From Pseudomonas sp. PSKL.D1 (GTDB taxonomy: Bacteria > Pseudomonadota > Gammaproteobacteria > Pseudomonadales > Pseudomonadaceae): 64,000 bases of DNA. A program made the position numbers and the translations under genes. How positions within the stretch are numbered: position 1 is the first letter of the stretch; every line of letters begins with the position of its first letter. Below are positions 8,302 through 15,782 of this stretch, one piece after another. Under the pieces are notes generated by a model. The model was given only the letters and a program-made list of their open reading frames with translations. It was not told where the DNA came from and did not search any database. The stretch covers positions 2,838,001-2,902,000 of the forward strand of contig NZ_CP118607.1 in the NCBI RefSeq assembly GCF_028898945.1, given 5' to 3'.

Positions 8302-10784
8302 GCGGCGGCTCCTGCACCCAGGTAGGCGGCTTCAAGTTGAGGGTCGCCACGCAAGGCTTCGGCGCTGCCTTGCTTGACGATACGGCCGGTTTCCAGCACG
8401 TAGGCGCGGTCGGCCACCTGCAGCGCCAGGTTGGCCATCTGGTCGACCAGCAGCAGGGTCACGCCTTCGTCGCGCAGAGCGGCCAGGGCATCGTACAGTT
8501 CGCCGATCATTGCCGGGGACAGGCCCAGTGAAGGCTCGTCCAGCAGCAGGATGCGCGGCTTGGCCATCAGCCCCCGGCCGATGGCGACCATTTGCTGCTC
8601 GCCGCCCGACAGCAGCCCGGCGGGGCTGTCGATGCGATCGCGCAAGCGCGGGAAGCGTTTGAGGATGGCCTCGATCTCGGCGTCGCTGTCCACGGCATCG
8701 GTGCGCACGTTGGCGCCCAGCAGCAGGTTCTCACGCACGCTCAGCTGGCCGAACAGTTGCCGGCCCTCGGGCACCAACGCCAGGCCCAGGCGGGCAATCT
8801 GGCTGGCGTCGAGGCTTTCGATGCTGCGGTCATCCAGCACGATACTGCCACGGCCAGGGCGGTGCAGCCCGGCCAGGGCTTGCAGGATGCTCGACTTGCC
8901 CGCGCCATTGGCACCCAGGATGGCGATCAGTTCGCCGGGGTTGACCACGAGGTCCACCGCTTGCACCACGGGGGCGGCGCCGTAGTCGATGGTCAGGTCG
9001 CGCACGTGCAGTACCGCATCGCGCGCCCCGGCCCAGGCCTGGGCACGGGGTTGTGCCTGGTATTGAGTGCCACCCAGGTAGGCCGCGATCACCTTGGGGT
9101 TGTTGCGCACCTGCTCAGGGGTGCCCCAGGCGATCGGCTGGCCCGCATCGAGCACCAGCAGCCGCGCCGACACGGCCATCACCAGCGGCATGTCGTGCTC
9201 CACCAGGATGATCGTCAGGTTGAAAGCGGCCAGCCGTTGCAGCAGCGCGGCCAGGCGGTCGGTGTCCTGGCGGCCAAGGCCGGCGGCGGGTTCGTCCAGC
9301 AACAGCACCTGGGGGCGGGTGGCCAGCGCCCGGGCGATTTCGACCAGGCGGCGGTCGACGTGGGGCAGGTCATCGGCCGCCACATGCAGGTTGCCCCGGT
9401 AACCGACCAACGCCAGCAACTGGGTGGCCATGGCGTGGCGTTCGGCCTGGTGCACGGCCCAGGGGCGTTCGATGGCGCCTTGCTGGAATGCCACCAGCAA
9501 GTTCTCCAGTACGCTCAGTTCGCCGAACAACTGGGTGGTCTGATAGGTACGGGCAATGCCGGCGCGGGCGATGCGCCATGCGGGTTGCCCGGCCAGCTCG
9601 TCGCCCAGGGTGATCGAGCCGCTGTCGGGGCGGTAGAAACCGCTGATCAGGTTCAGCACCGTGGACTTGCCGGCGCCGTTGGGGCCGATCAGGCTGGTGA
9701 TGCTACCGGGCACTGCATGCAGGCTCACATTCTGCGCTGCCTGCACCCCGCCAAAGCGGATGCCGATGCCTTGCACTTTGAGGCCGGTGGTGTTGCCCCC
9801 GGCAAAGAAGGCCTGCAGCTTGCCGGTATCTAGCTCGGCCGTGACCGGCACCTGCAAAGGGCGCCAGAAACGCCGGGCCAGGCTGCCCAGCACACCCCGT
9901 GGCGCGGCCCACAAAACCGCCAGCAACAGCACCGAGAACGCCAGCAGGCGGTATTCGGCAAAGTCGGCCAGCAACTCGGGCAGCACGATGATCACCAACG
10001 CCCCCAGCACCGGGCCGAACAACAGGCCGGCACCGCCGACGATCACTGCCAGCACGAACAGGATCGACTGGGAAAACGGGAACGCCGCCGGGTTGATGAA
10101 CATCAGCGCCGGGGCCACCAGCGCCCCGGCCGCGCCCGCCAGGCCGGCCGACAGGGCAAAGGCCAGTGTGCGCGTTTGCACCGGGTTGATGCCCAGCGAG
10201 CGGGCGGCAATCTCCGATGCCTTCACCGCACGCATGGCCAGGCCCCAGCCACTGCGTTGCAGGCTCCAGTAGAACGCCAGCGCCGCCAGCATCAGCAGCA
10301 CCGCGCCCACGCCTAGCAGCACGGCCGGGTCCAGGGTGCCGAATTCGGGCAGCGGGATGCCCATCAGACCGTTGGCGCCGCCGGTCACGCTGCGCCACTC
10401 GATCAGGCCGTTGTGCACCACCAGCGCAAAGGCGATGGTGATCATCGCAAGATACGGCCCGCTGACCCGCAGCGCCGGTATCGCCAGCAACCCGCCCAAG
10501 GCCGCACAACCCAGGCAGGCCAGGGGCAGGGCAGCGGCGAGTGGCAGCCCGGCGATGGTCAGCAGCGCCGACAGGTACGCGCCAATGGCGTAGAACGCGA
10601 TATGGCCGAAGGACATCTGCCCCGACAGCCCGATCAGGATGTTCAAACCCACCCCGACGGTGACCGCCAGGGCATACAGCGTCAGGATCAACAACGAGTA
10701 ACTGTCGAGGCTCACGGCCAGGCCCAGCCCGGCAACGCCGAGCAGGGCCAGGCCCAAAGGGGCGAGCAATTGGCGCATCGTCAT
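8298..10784 (-). CDS. Fused LivM-LivG-LivF: branched-chain-type ABC importer permease plus two ATPases
   Basis: 828 residues in three parts. Residues ~1-315 are a LivM-like permease (GQMSFGHIAFYAIGAYLSA is the family signature). Residues ~345-585 are the first ATPase (Walker A GPNGAGKST, Walker B VLLLDEP). Residues ~600-828 are the second ATPase (Walker A GANGAGKSS, signature LSGGEQQ, Walker B ILLLDEPSLGLSP). In the first ATPase the LSGGQ signature is replaced by LPHVDRRLVEIARAL, so one composite ATP site is non-canonical. The start at 10784 overlaps the LivH stop (ATGA); an upstream in-frame extension to 10859 lies inside livH. Permease-ATPase fusions are known in this family, but a triple fusion is unusual. 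Confidence 0.92.
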   Translation of the reverse strand: MTMRQLLAPLGLALLGVAGLGLAVSLDSYSLLILTLYALAVTVGVGLNILIGLSGQMSFGHIAFYAIGAYLSALLTIAGLPLAAALPLACLGCAALGGLLAIPALRVSGPYLAMITIAFALVVHNGLIEWRSVTGGANGLMGIPLPEFGTLDPAVLLGVGAVLLMLAALAFYWSLQRSGWGLAMRAVKASEIAARSLGINPVQTRTLAFALSAGLAGAAGALVAPALMFINPAAFPFSQSILFVLAVIVGGAGLLFGPVLGALVIIVLPELLADFAEYRLLAFSVLLLAVLWAAPRGVLGSLARRFWRPLQVPVTAELDTGKLQAFFAGGNTTGLKVQGIGIRFGGVQAAQNVSLHAVPGSITSLIGPNGAGKSTVLNLISGFYRPDSGSITLGDELAGQPAWRIARAGIARTYQTTQLFGELSVLENLLVAFQQGAIERPWAVHQAERHAMATQLLALVGYRGNLHVAADDLPHVDRRLVEIARALATRPQVLLLDEPAAGLGRQDTDRLAALLQRLAAFNLTIILVEHDMPLVMAVSARLLVLDAGQPIAWGTPEQVRNNPKVIAAYLGGTQYQAQPRAQAWAGARDAVLHVRDLTIDYGAAPVVQAVDLVVNPGELIAILGANGAGKSSILQALAGLHRPGRGSIVLDDRSIESLDASQIARLGLALVPEGRQLFGQLSVRENLLLGANVRTDAVDSDAEIEAILKRFPRLRDRIDSPAGLLSGGEQQMVAIGRGLMAKPRILLLDEPSLGLSPAMIGELYDALAALRDEGVTLLLVDQMANLALQVADRAYVLETGRIVKQGSAEALRGDPQLEAAYLGAGAAA

Positions 10785-11650
10785 ACCTTTACCCAAAGTT
10801 TGCGGCCAAACAGGCCGTCGGGGCGTACCGCCAGCACCACGATCACCAGTGCAAAGCACAGCAATTGGGTGAAGGCAGAACCGAAATACAGCGTCACCAG
10901 CGCCTCGACCAGGCCAAACAGCAGGCCGGCGGCAAATACCCCACCGGCGCTGGCGATGCCGCCCAGGATGGCCACGGCGAAGGCCTTCAGGCCGAACAAC
11001 GTGCCCATGTCGGCATGCACGCTGTACAGCGGAGCAATCAACAGCCCGGCGATGGCAGCAAACACGGTCGACAAGGCAAAGGCCGCCGCCACCACCCGGT
11101 TCACCTCGATGCCCATCAGGCGCGCTGCGCGCGGGTTTTGCACGCAGGCTTCCAGGCGCAGGCCAAGCTGGGTGCGCTTACGCACCCAGAACAACCCGGC
11201 CGCGACCGCCGCGCCCACCAGCGGGATCGCGATCTGCACGGCATTGAGGTTGCTGTCACCCAGCGCAAAGCGCAGGTTGGCCAGGTCACTGCCGAACTGC
11301 CGGGGCTCCTTGCCGAAGGTGAACATGGCCAGGTTGTCCAGCAGCAACCCGCCGGCCACGGTGGCCATCAGCCAGGCGTCCGACCCGCGCGCATGGAAAG
11401 GCCGCACCAGGAAGCGCTCGATGGCCAGGCCCAGCACCGCGCACAGGATGAGGGTGGCCGGCAGTGCCAGCCACAGCGGCCAGCCCCAGGTCACCGCCAG
11501 GCTGTAACCCAGCACGGCGCCGACCATCATGGCGCTGCCCTGGGCAAAGTTGACCGTGCGTGACACGGCGTAGGTGAGGTGAAAGCCCAGGGCCAGCAGC
11601 GCATACATGCTGCCCAGGCCCAGGCCGCTGACCAGTGCGGTGGTAATCAT
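10781..11650 (-). CDS. LivH-like ABC importer permease
   Basis: 289 residues, very hydrophobic, with the LivH family hallmark near the N-terminus (LGLGSMYALLALGFHLTYAVSRTVNFAQG) and AFAVAILGGIASAGGVFAAGLLFG later on. It pairs with the LivM part of the downstream fusion to form the transmembrane channel. It follows the substrate-binding protein gene by 15 bp and overlaps the fusion gene by 4 bp, so all four genes from 12838 down to 7054 form one operon. Confidence 0.92.
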   Translation of the reverse strand: MITTALVSGLGLGSMYALLALGFHLTYAVSRTVNFAQGSAMMVGAVLGYSLAVTWGWPLWLALPATLILCAVLGLAIERFLVRPFHARGSDAWLMATVAGGLLLDNLAMFTFGKEPRQFGSDLANLRFALGDSNLNAVQIAIPLVGAAVAAGLFWVRKRTQLGLRLEACVQNPRAARLMGIEVNRVVAAAFALSTVFAAIAGLLIAPLYSVHADMGTLFGLKAFAVAILGGIASAGGVFAAGLLFGLVEALVTLYFGSAFTQLLCFALVIVVLAVRPDGLFGRKLWVKV

Positions 11651-11665
11651 CCGTTAAGCCTCCGC

Positions 11666-12838
11666 TCAGGGCGTGACGGGCACGATGGTGTCGCCGTCGA
11701 AGCGGCTGAACACGTAATCGTCAGGCCCCAGGGCATCGTGGCGGGCGGGGGTGAATGGCTGCTGGTAATGCTTGATCAGGCCGGCGTAGTCGTTGATGGC
11801 ATAGAAGCCGTCGCGCACTTTGCTGCCGCTGGTGTCCTGCGCCTGGCTGATGGCAAGGCCCACCAGGTGCATGGCGTCATAGGCGTTGGCAATGCCCACG
11901 GCTGGCGTCACATCGGCCAGGCCCTTGATTTGCGGGTAGCGCTGCTTGAGCGCGGCCAGCAGGGCATCGCCACGGGCACTGTTGTGCTCGCCGAACACGA
12001 ACGTCTGGATGAAGTGCACACGCCCGGCATCCGGCCCGGCCAGCTCACCGAAGCGTCCACCGGCCGGCCCCCAGTGCGACACCACCGGCACCTGCCAGCC
12101 CATCTGGTCGAGGGACTTGACCACTTGCGCCGACGGCCCGACGTTGCCCACCAGTAGCAGGGTGTCGACGCCCGCGTTCTTCAGGCGGGTAAGTTGCGGG
12201 ACCATGTCCAGGTCGCTGTCTTCAAAGCGCTCGGCCGGTGGCTGTGGCAGGTTGCGGCGGGCCATGGCGGCGTTCAGCCCGGCCAGGTTCGACTCGCCCC
12301 ACGGGTTGTTGGCCAGGATCAGCCCCGGCTGCTTCATGCCCTGGCGCAGGCCGTAGGCCACCAACGCCTCGTCGACCTGCTCATCCACCGCCGACACGCG
12401 GAACACGTAGTTATCCTTCGCGCCGTTTTCGGTGATCTTGGTGCCAGCGGCCCAAATCCCCATGAACGGCGTTTTCATCTGGTTGGCCAGCGGCACGATG
12501 GCCAGCGACACCGGGGTATCGAGCCCGCCGAACAGTACGCTGACTTTCTCCCGCTGGATCAGCTCGCGCGCCGCCAGCATGCCCTTGGCCGGGTTGCTCT
12601 CATCGTCACGGCGCACCAGCTCCACCGGCCGGCCCAGCAAGCCGCCTTTGGCGTTGATCTCGTCGATGGCCAAGGTCAGGCCGCGGGTGAGGGCCTCACC
12701 CGATTTGGCCGACTGCCCCGACAAGGCGGCCACCAGGCCCACCTTGATCGGCTCGGCCGCCTGGGCCCAGCCCGTGGCACAGGCCAGTGTAAGGGCTGCG
12801 CAAGGCAGCCAGCGACGCAGCAAGGAACGGGTGAACAT
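11666..12838 (-). CDS. Periplasmic substrate-binding protein of the Liv/amide-type ABC importer
   Basis: 390 residues. It has a Sec signal peptide (RSLLRRWLPCAALTLACATGWAQA, cleavage near residue 27), then a type-I periplasmic binding fold (IKVGLVAALSGQSAKSGEALTRGLTLAIDEINAKGG). It is the Leu/Ile/Val-, amide- and urea-binding class. It is the first gene of the importer-amidohydrolase operon; upstream at 12853-12884 lies the double GCTAGC operator. The ligand is unknown; the neighbouring GGT-like and CodA-like enzymes point to an amide or nitrogen heterocycle rather than a branched-chain amino acid. Confidence 0.92.
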   Translation of the reverse strand: MFTRSLLRRWLPCAALTLACATGWAQAAEPIKVGLVAALSGQSAKSGEALTRGLTLAIDEINAKGGLLGRPVELVRRDDESNPAKGMLAARELIQREKVSVLFGGLDTPVSLAIVPLANQMKTPFMGIWAAGTKITENGAKDNYVFRVSAVDEQVDEALVAYGLRQGMKQPGLILANNPWGESNLAGLNAAMARRNLPQPPAERFEDSDLDMVPQLTRLKNAGVDTLLLVGNVGPSAQVVKSLDQMGWQVPVVSHWGPAGGRFGELAGPDAGRVHFIQTFVFGEHNSARGDALLAALKQRYPQIKGLADVTPAVGIANAYDAMHLVGLAISQAQDTSGSKVRDGFYAINDYAGLIKHYQQPFTPARHDALGPDDYVFSRFDGDTIVPVTP

Positions 12839-12852
12839 GGGGCGAACTCCTG

Positions 12853-12884
12853 ATTGCTAGCAATTTGTGAAAATGTGCTAGCAA
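12853..12884 (-). promoter_or_regulatory. Tandem GCTAGC operator in front of the ABC importer operon
   Basis: ATTGCTAGCAAT at 12853-12864 and TGCTAGCA at 12876-12883 have GCTAGC cores 21 bp apart, matching the site at 4726-4757. The first copy ends 15 bp from the start codon of the binding-protein gene. The region is also the upstream region of the divergent NTF2-like gene at 13023, which might share control. Confidence 0.72.
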
Positions 12885-13022
12885 AACAGGTGCCATTCGG
12901 GAAATACTCGAAAAACCCCGTGATACGGGGCTTGTGCCTGCGGTCCAGCTGCGCGGTCGTGCACTGGATCAAGGCAACGCAGGGGCACAACGCCCCGTTC
13001 TGGACAACCTCGGAGATTTTCC

Positions 13023-13424
13023 ATGACCGACAGCAACGCCGCCGTACAGCTCGTGCGTGACTTCCTGGCCGCTTCGATGGCCCCCGACCCGGTGCGCGCC
13101 GCCACCTACATGAGTGCCGACGTGCGCATCACCTTCACCGGCGGGCGCCACATGCCCACGCCCACCGACATCACTGCCTTCAACGGCGCGCGTTACACCT
13201 GGGTGAAGAAAGAGCTGGGGCAGTTCGACTGGTGCGAGCGTGAAGACCATACCGTGGTGTACTCCAACGGTACGTTGTACGGGCAATGGCCGGATGGGCG
13301 CAGTTTTTCGGGTAACCGCTACCTGGACCGGTTTGAGGTCAAGGGCGGCAAGATTGTGCGGATGGATGTGTGGAATGACAGTGCGGAGTGGATGCTGGTG
13401 CCGGAGATTGCCCGGGGGGTGTGA
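13023..13424 (+). CDS. NTF2-like / SnoaL-fold small protein
   Basis: 133 residues with the pattern of the SnoaL-like NTF2 fold: an N-terminal helix VRDFLAASMAPDPVRAATYMSADVRITFTGG, then curved sheet strands with WxxR-type aromatic residues and the C-terminal LDRFEVKGGKIVRMDVWNDSAEWML. Such proteins bind or transform small molecules and have few invariant residues. It starts at an ATG preceded by CGGAGATTTTCC, and it is divergent from the ABC importer with the GCTAGC operators between them, so membership of the same regulon is possible. The function is not predictable. Confidence 0.78.
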   Translation: MTDSNAAVQLVRDFLAASMAPDPVRAATYMSADVRITFTGGRHMPTPTDITAFNGARYTWVKKELGQFDWCEREDHTVVYSNGTLYGQWPDGRSFSGNRYLDRFEVKGGKIVRMDVWNDSAEWMLVPEIARGV

Positions 13425-13430
13425 AGGATG

Positions 13431-13449
13431 GCACGGGCTTCGCCCGTGC
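13431..13449. terminator. Hairpin between convergent genes
   Basis: GCACGGGC and GCCCGTGC form an 8-bp GC-rich stem with a 3-base loop, lying between the stop of the NTF2-like gene and the stop of the convergent ACT-domain gene. There is no long T run, so termination is inferred from position only. Confidence 0.5.
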
Positions 13450-13464
13450 TGGCCTGATGCAGCG

Positions 13465-13872
13465 TTACTCGGCACTGCCCGAGCGGGACAAAGCCTGCAG
13501 TACCTGCATCGCTTTGGCTGCGTACTCCAGGCCCACGAAAATGTGGTCATGGTAATAGCCCGCGACAACGTTGCAACTGATGCCGGCATTGCCCAGCGCA
13601 GTGGCAAAAGCTGCCGTCAGGCCCACCGCATCCAGCGCCGAATGGACCGTCAACGTGATCCACGCCGACACGAAGCTGTACTCAAGCCCAAGCGCGTCGG
13701 CGTGGGCCCTTTCGATGATCACAGTAAGGCCTTCTTGTTCGCGGAAGGTGCCAATCACTTCAGTCCCTTGCAGCACCGAAATGTCCGGTACCGTGCAGAA
13801 CACGAATTCACCTTCGTTGAGGGTAGGGCGCATGTTGCGCAGCAGCACTTCGATCGATGTTTCGCCAGCCAT
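13465..13872 (-). CDS. ACT-domain protein (DUF2241-type)
   Basis: 135 residues matching the two-ACT-repeat small protein family common in pseudomonads: MRPTLNEGEFVFCTV near the N-terminus, and AFATALGNAGISCNVVAGYYHDHIFV at residues ~85-112, the most conserved block of the family. It presumably binds an amino acid or similar ligand; no enzymatic partner is encoded next to it. The start ATG has GGGAG 8 bases upstream. It is transcribed toward the NTF2-like gene and away from the peroxiredoxin. Confidence 0.85.
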   Translation of the reverse strand: MAGETSIEVLLRNMRPTLNEGEFVFCTVPDISVLQGTEVIGTFREQEGLTVIIERAHADALGLEYSFVSAWITLTVHSALDAVGLTAAFATALGNAGISCNVVAGYYHDHIFVGLEYAAKAMQVLQALSRSGSAE

Positions 13873-14048
13873 TGGGTAACTCCCATCCAGTAGAGCGGGC
13901 CAGTGTGCACGCCAGTGGGCGATTCGCTTAATTAATGTTGCTCATGCTCGATTAGCGGTGCTGATGAACTTTACATCGGTTCTGGGCAGGGCACGTGCTC
14001 TGGGGGCACACTGTGCCTTTCGCCCGCGCGTGGCGTTTGGAGACCAAC

Positions 14049-14552
14049 ATGATCAACCTTGGCGATTCGCTGCCTGATGTCACCCTGTATGAGTACAACG
14101 ATGGCGAGGGCGGCTGCTCGATCGGGCCGCGGGCGTTTTCCCTGCGTGCACGCTGTGTCGGCAAGAAAGTCGTGATCTTCGGCCTGCCCGGCGCGTTCAC
14201 GCCAACCTGCTCGGAGCGCCATGTGCCCGGCTACCTGGCGGCAGCGCAGGACCTGTTCGATGCCGGCGTGGACGAGATCCTCTGCGTGGCGGTGAACGAT
14301 GCCTTTGTGATGCACGCCTGGGGCAAGACGTTCGCGGCCGAGGGCGAGGTGGGCATGATTTCCGATGGTAACTGCGCGCTCACCGATGCCCTGGGGCTGG
14401 CCCAGGATGCTTCGGCCCGTGGCATGGGCCGGCGTTCGCAACGGTATGCCTTGCTGGCAGATGACGGGGTGGTGCGGCGCATCGTGGTGGATGCGCCGGG
14501 CAAGCTGGAGGTCAGTGATGCTCAGAGTATGCTGGCGTTTTTGCGAGGCTGA
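14049..14552 (+). CDS. Peroxiredoxin of the Prx5 family
   Basis: 167 residues. The Prx5 active-site block is clear: LPGAFTPTCSERHVPGY, with the peroxidatic Cys at about residue 54 and the supporting Thr and Pro. It reduces peroxides with glutathione or thioredoxin as donor. The start at 14049 begins the conserved GDSLPDVTLYEY stretch; an upstream in-frame ATG at 13995 has no homologous sequence after it. The gene runs tail-to-tail with the alcohol dehydrogenase, their stop codons separated by one base. Confidence 0.92.
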   Translation: MINLGDSLPDVTLYEYNDGEGGCSIGPRAFSLRARCVGKKVVIFGLPGAFTPTCSERHVPGYLAAAQDLFDAGVDEILCVAVNDAFVMHAWGKTFAAEGEVGMISDGNCALTDALGLAQDASARGMGRRSQRYALLADDGVVRRIVVDAPGKLEVSDAQSMLAFLRG

Positions 14553-14553
14553 C

Positions 14554-15603
14554 TCAGGCGCCTAGCGTGCTGTTGTCGATGACGAAACGGTATTTCACAT
14601 CGCCCTTGAGCATGCGCTCGTAGCTGGCGTTGATGTCGTGCGCACTCACCAGTTCAATGTCCGCGACCAGGTTGTGTTCGGCACAGAAGTCGAGCATTTC
14701 CTGGGTTTCGGCAATGCCGCCAATCATCGAACCGGCCAGTGTGCGGCGCTTCATGATCAGGTTAAACACGTTGGGGCTCGGGTGCGCCGTTGCCGGCGCA
14801 CCGACCAGCGCCATGCTGCCGTCGCGCTTGAGCAGCACCAGCAGGGCATCCAGATCATGGGGGGCGGCCACGGTGTTGAGGATCAGGTCGAAGCTTTTGC
14901 CGTGGGCGCGCATTTCGTCCTCGTTGCGCGACACTACGACTTCATCTGCACCCAGGGCGAGCGCAGCGTCGCGCTTGGATTCGGAGGTGGTGAACGCCAC
15001 GACGTGCGCGCCCATGGCGTGGGCCAGCTTGATGCCCATGTGGCCAAGGCCACCGATACCGACAATGCCAACCTTCTTGCCGGGGCCAGCCTGCCAGTGC
15101 CGCAGCGGCGAGTAGGTGGTAATGCCCGCGCACAGCAGTGGCGCCACGGCTGCCAGTTGCTCGGGGGCATGACGAATACGCAGCACGTAGCGTTCGTGTA
15201 CGACGATGGCCTGGGAGTAACCGCCCAGGGTCCAACCGGGTGCATCCGGGGTTGGGAAATTGTAGGTGCCGACCATGCCGTCGCAGTAGTTCTCCAGCCC
15301 TTCGTCACAATCCTGGCAATGTTTGCAGCTGTCGACGATGCAACCCACGCCCACCAGGTCGCCGACGGCGAAACCTTGCACATGGGCACCCACCTGGGCC
15401 ACGCGGCCAACGATTTCGTGGCCGGGCACACATGGGAACTGTGTGCCCGCCCATTCGGCGCGGGCCTGGTGAAGGTCGGAATGGCAAATGCCGCAATAGG
15501 CGATCTCAATGCGCACATCGTGTGCGCCTGTGGCCCGACGGGTGATGGTCATGGGTTCGAGGGGCTTGTCGCCCGCATGGGCGCCATAGGCATTTATCGA
15601 CAT
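14554..15603 (-). CDS. Zinc-dependent NAD(P)-alcohol/aldehyde dehydrogenase (YahK-like)
   Basis: 349 residues, the usual length for YahK/CAD-type reductases. The catalytic zinc motif is YCGICHSDLHQ with PGHEIVG. The structural zinc cysteines lie in CIVDSCKHCQDCDEGLENYC, and the nucleotide fold is KVGIVGIGGLGHMGIKLAHAMGA. It reduces a broad range of aldehydes, usually with NADPH. I take the ATG at 15603 (GGAG 8 bases upstream) instead of the in-frame 15618. It is monocistronic, with a REP half-element further upstream. Confidence 0.93.
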   Translation of the reverse strand: MSINAYGAHAGDKPLEPMTITRRATGAHDVRIEIAYCGICHSDLHQARAEWAGTQFPCVPGHEIVGRVAQVGAHVQGFAVGDLVGVGCIVDSCKHCQDCDEGLENYCDGMVGTYNFPTPDAPGWTLGGYSQAIVVHERYVLRIRHAPEQLAAVAPLLCAGITTYSPLRHWQAGPGKKVGIVGIGGLGHMGIKLAHAMGAHVVAFTTSESKRDAALALGADEVVVSRNEDEMRAHGKSFDLILNTVAAPHDLDALLVLLKRDGSMALVGAPATAHPSPNVFNLIMKRRTLAGSMIGGIAETQEMLDFCAEHNLVADIELVSAHDINASYERMLKGDVKYRFVIDNSTLGA

Positions 15604-15710
15604 GGTGTGGCTCCACATAAGTGAGGTGTGCAGCCATTGTCTGCCTGGGCTTGCGCGGGCGGATAGCGCATTACGCCGGGGTGATTGCCTGATCCTTCCT
15701 CAATGGCACC

Positions 15711-15733
15711 CATCGCGGCTAAAGCCGCTCTCA
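15711..15733. repeat. Single REP-like element
   Basis: ATCGCGGCTAAAGCCGCTC is a lone copy of the P. putida-type REP palindrome between the alcohol dehydrogenase and sulfurtransferase genes. Confidence 0.6.
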
Positions 15734-15782
15734 TGGAACTGCACATAACGTATTGGCAGTAGTTCCCGGAGCGGCAGTGCGT

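Noticed and set aside
7429..9833. Long plus-strand frames antisense to the amidohydrolase and ABC fusion
   Set aside because: High-GC codon bias opens frames on the opposite strand; the minus-strand proteins have complete motifs and coupled starts.
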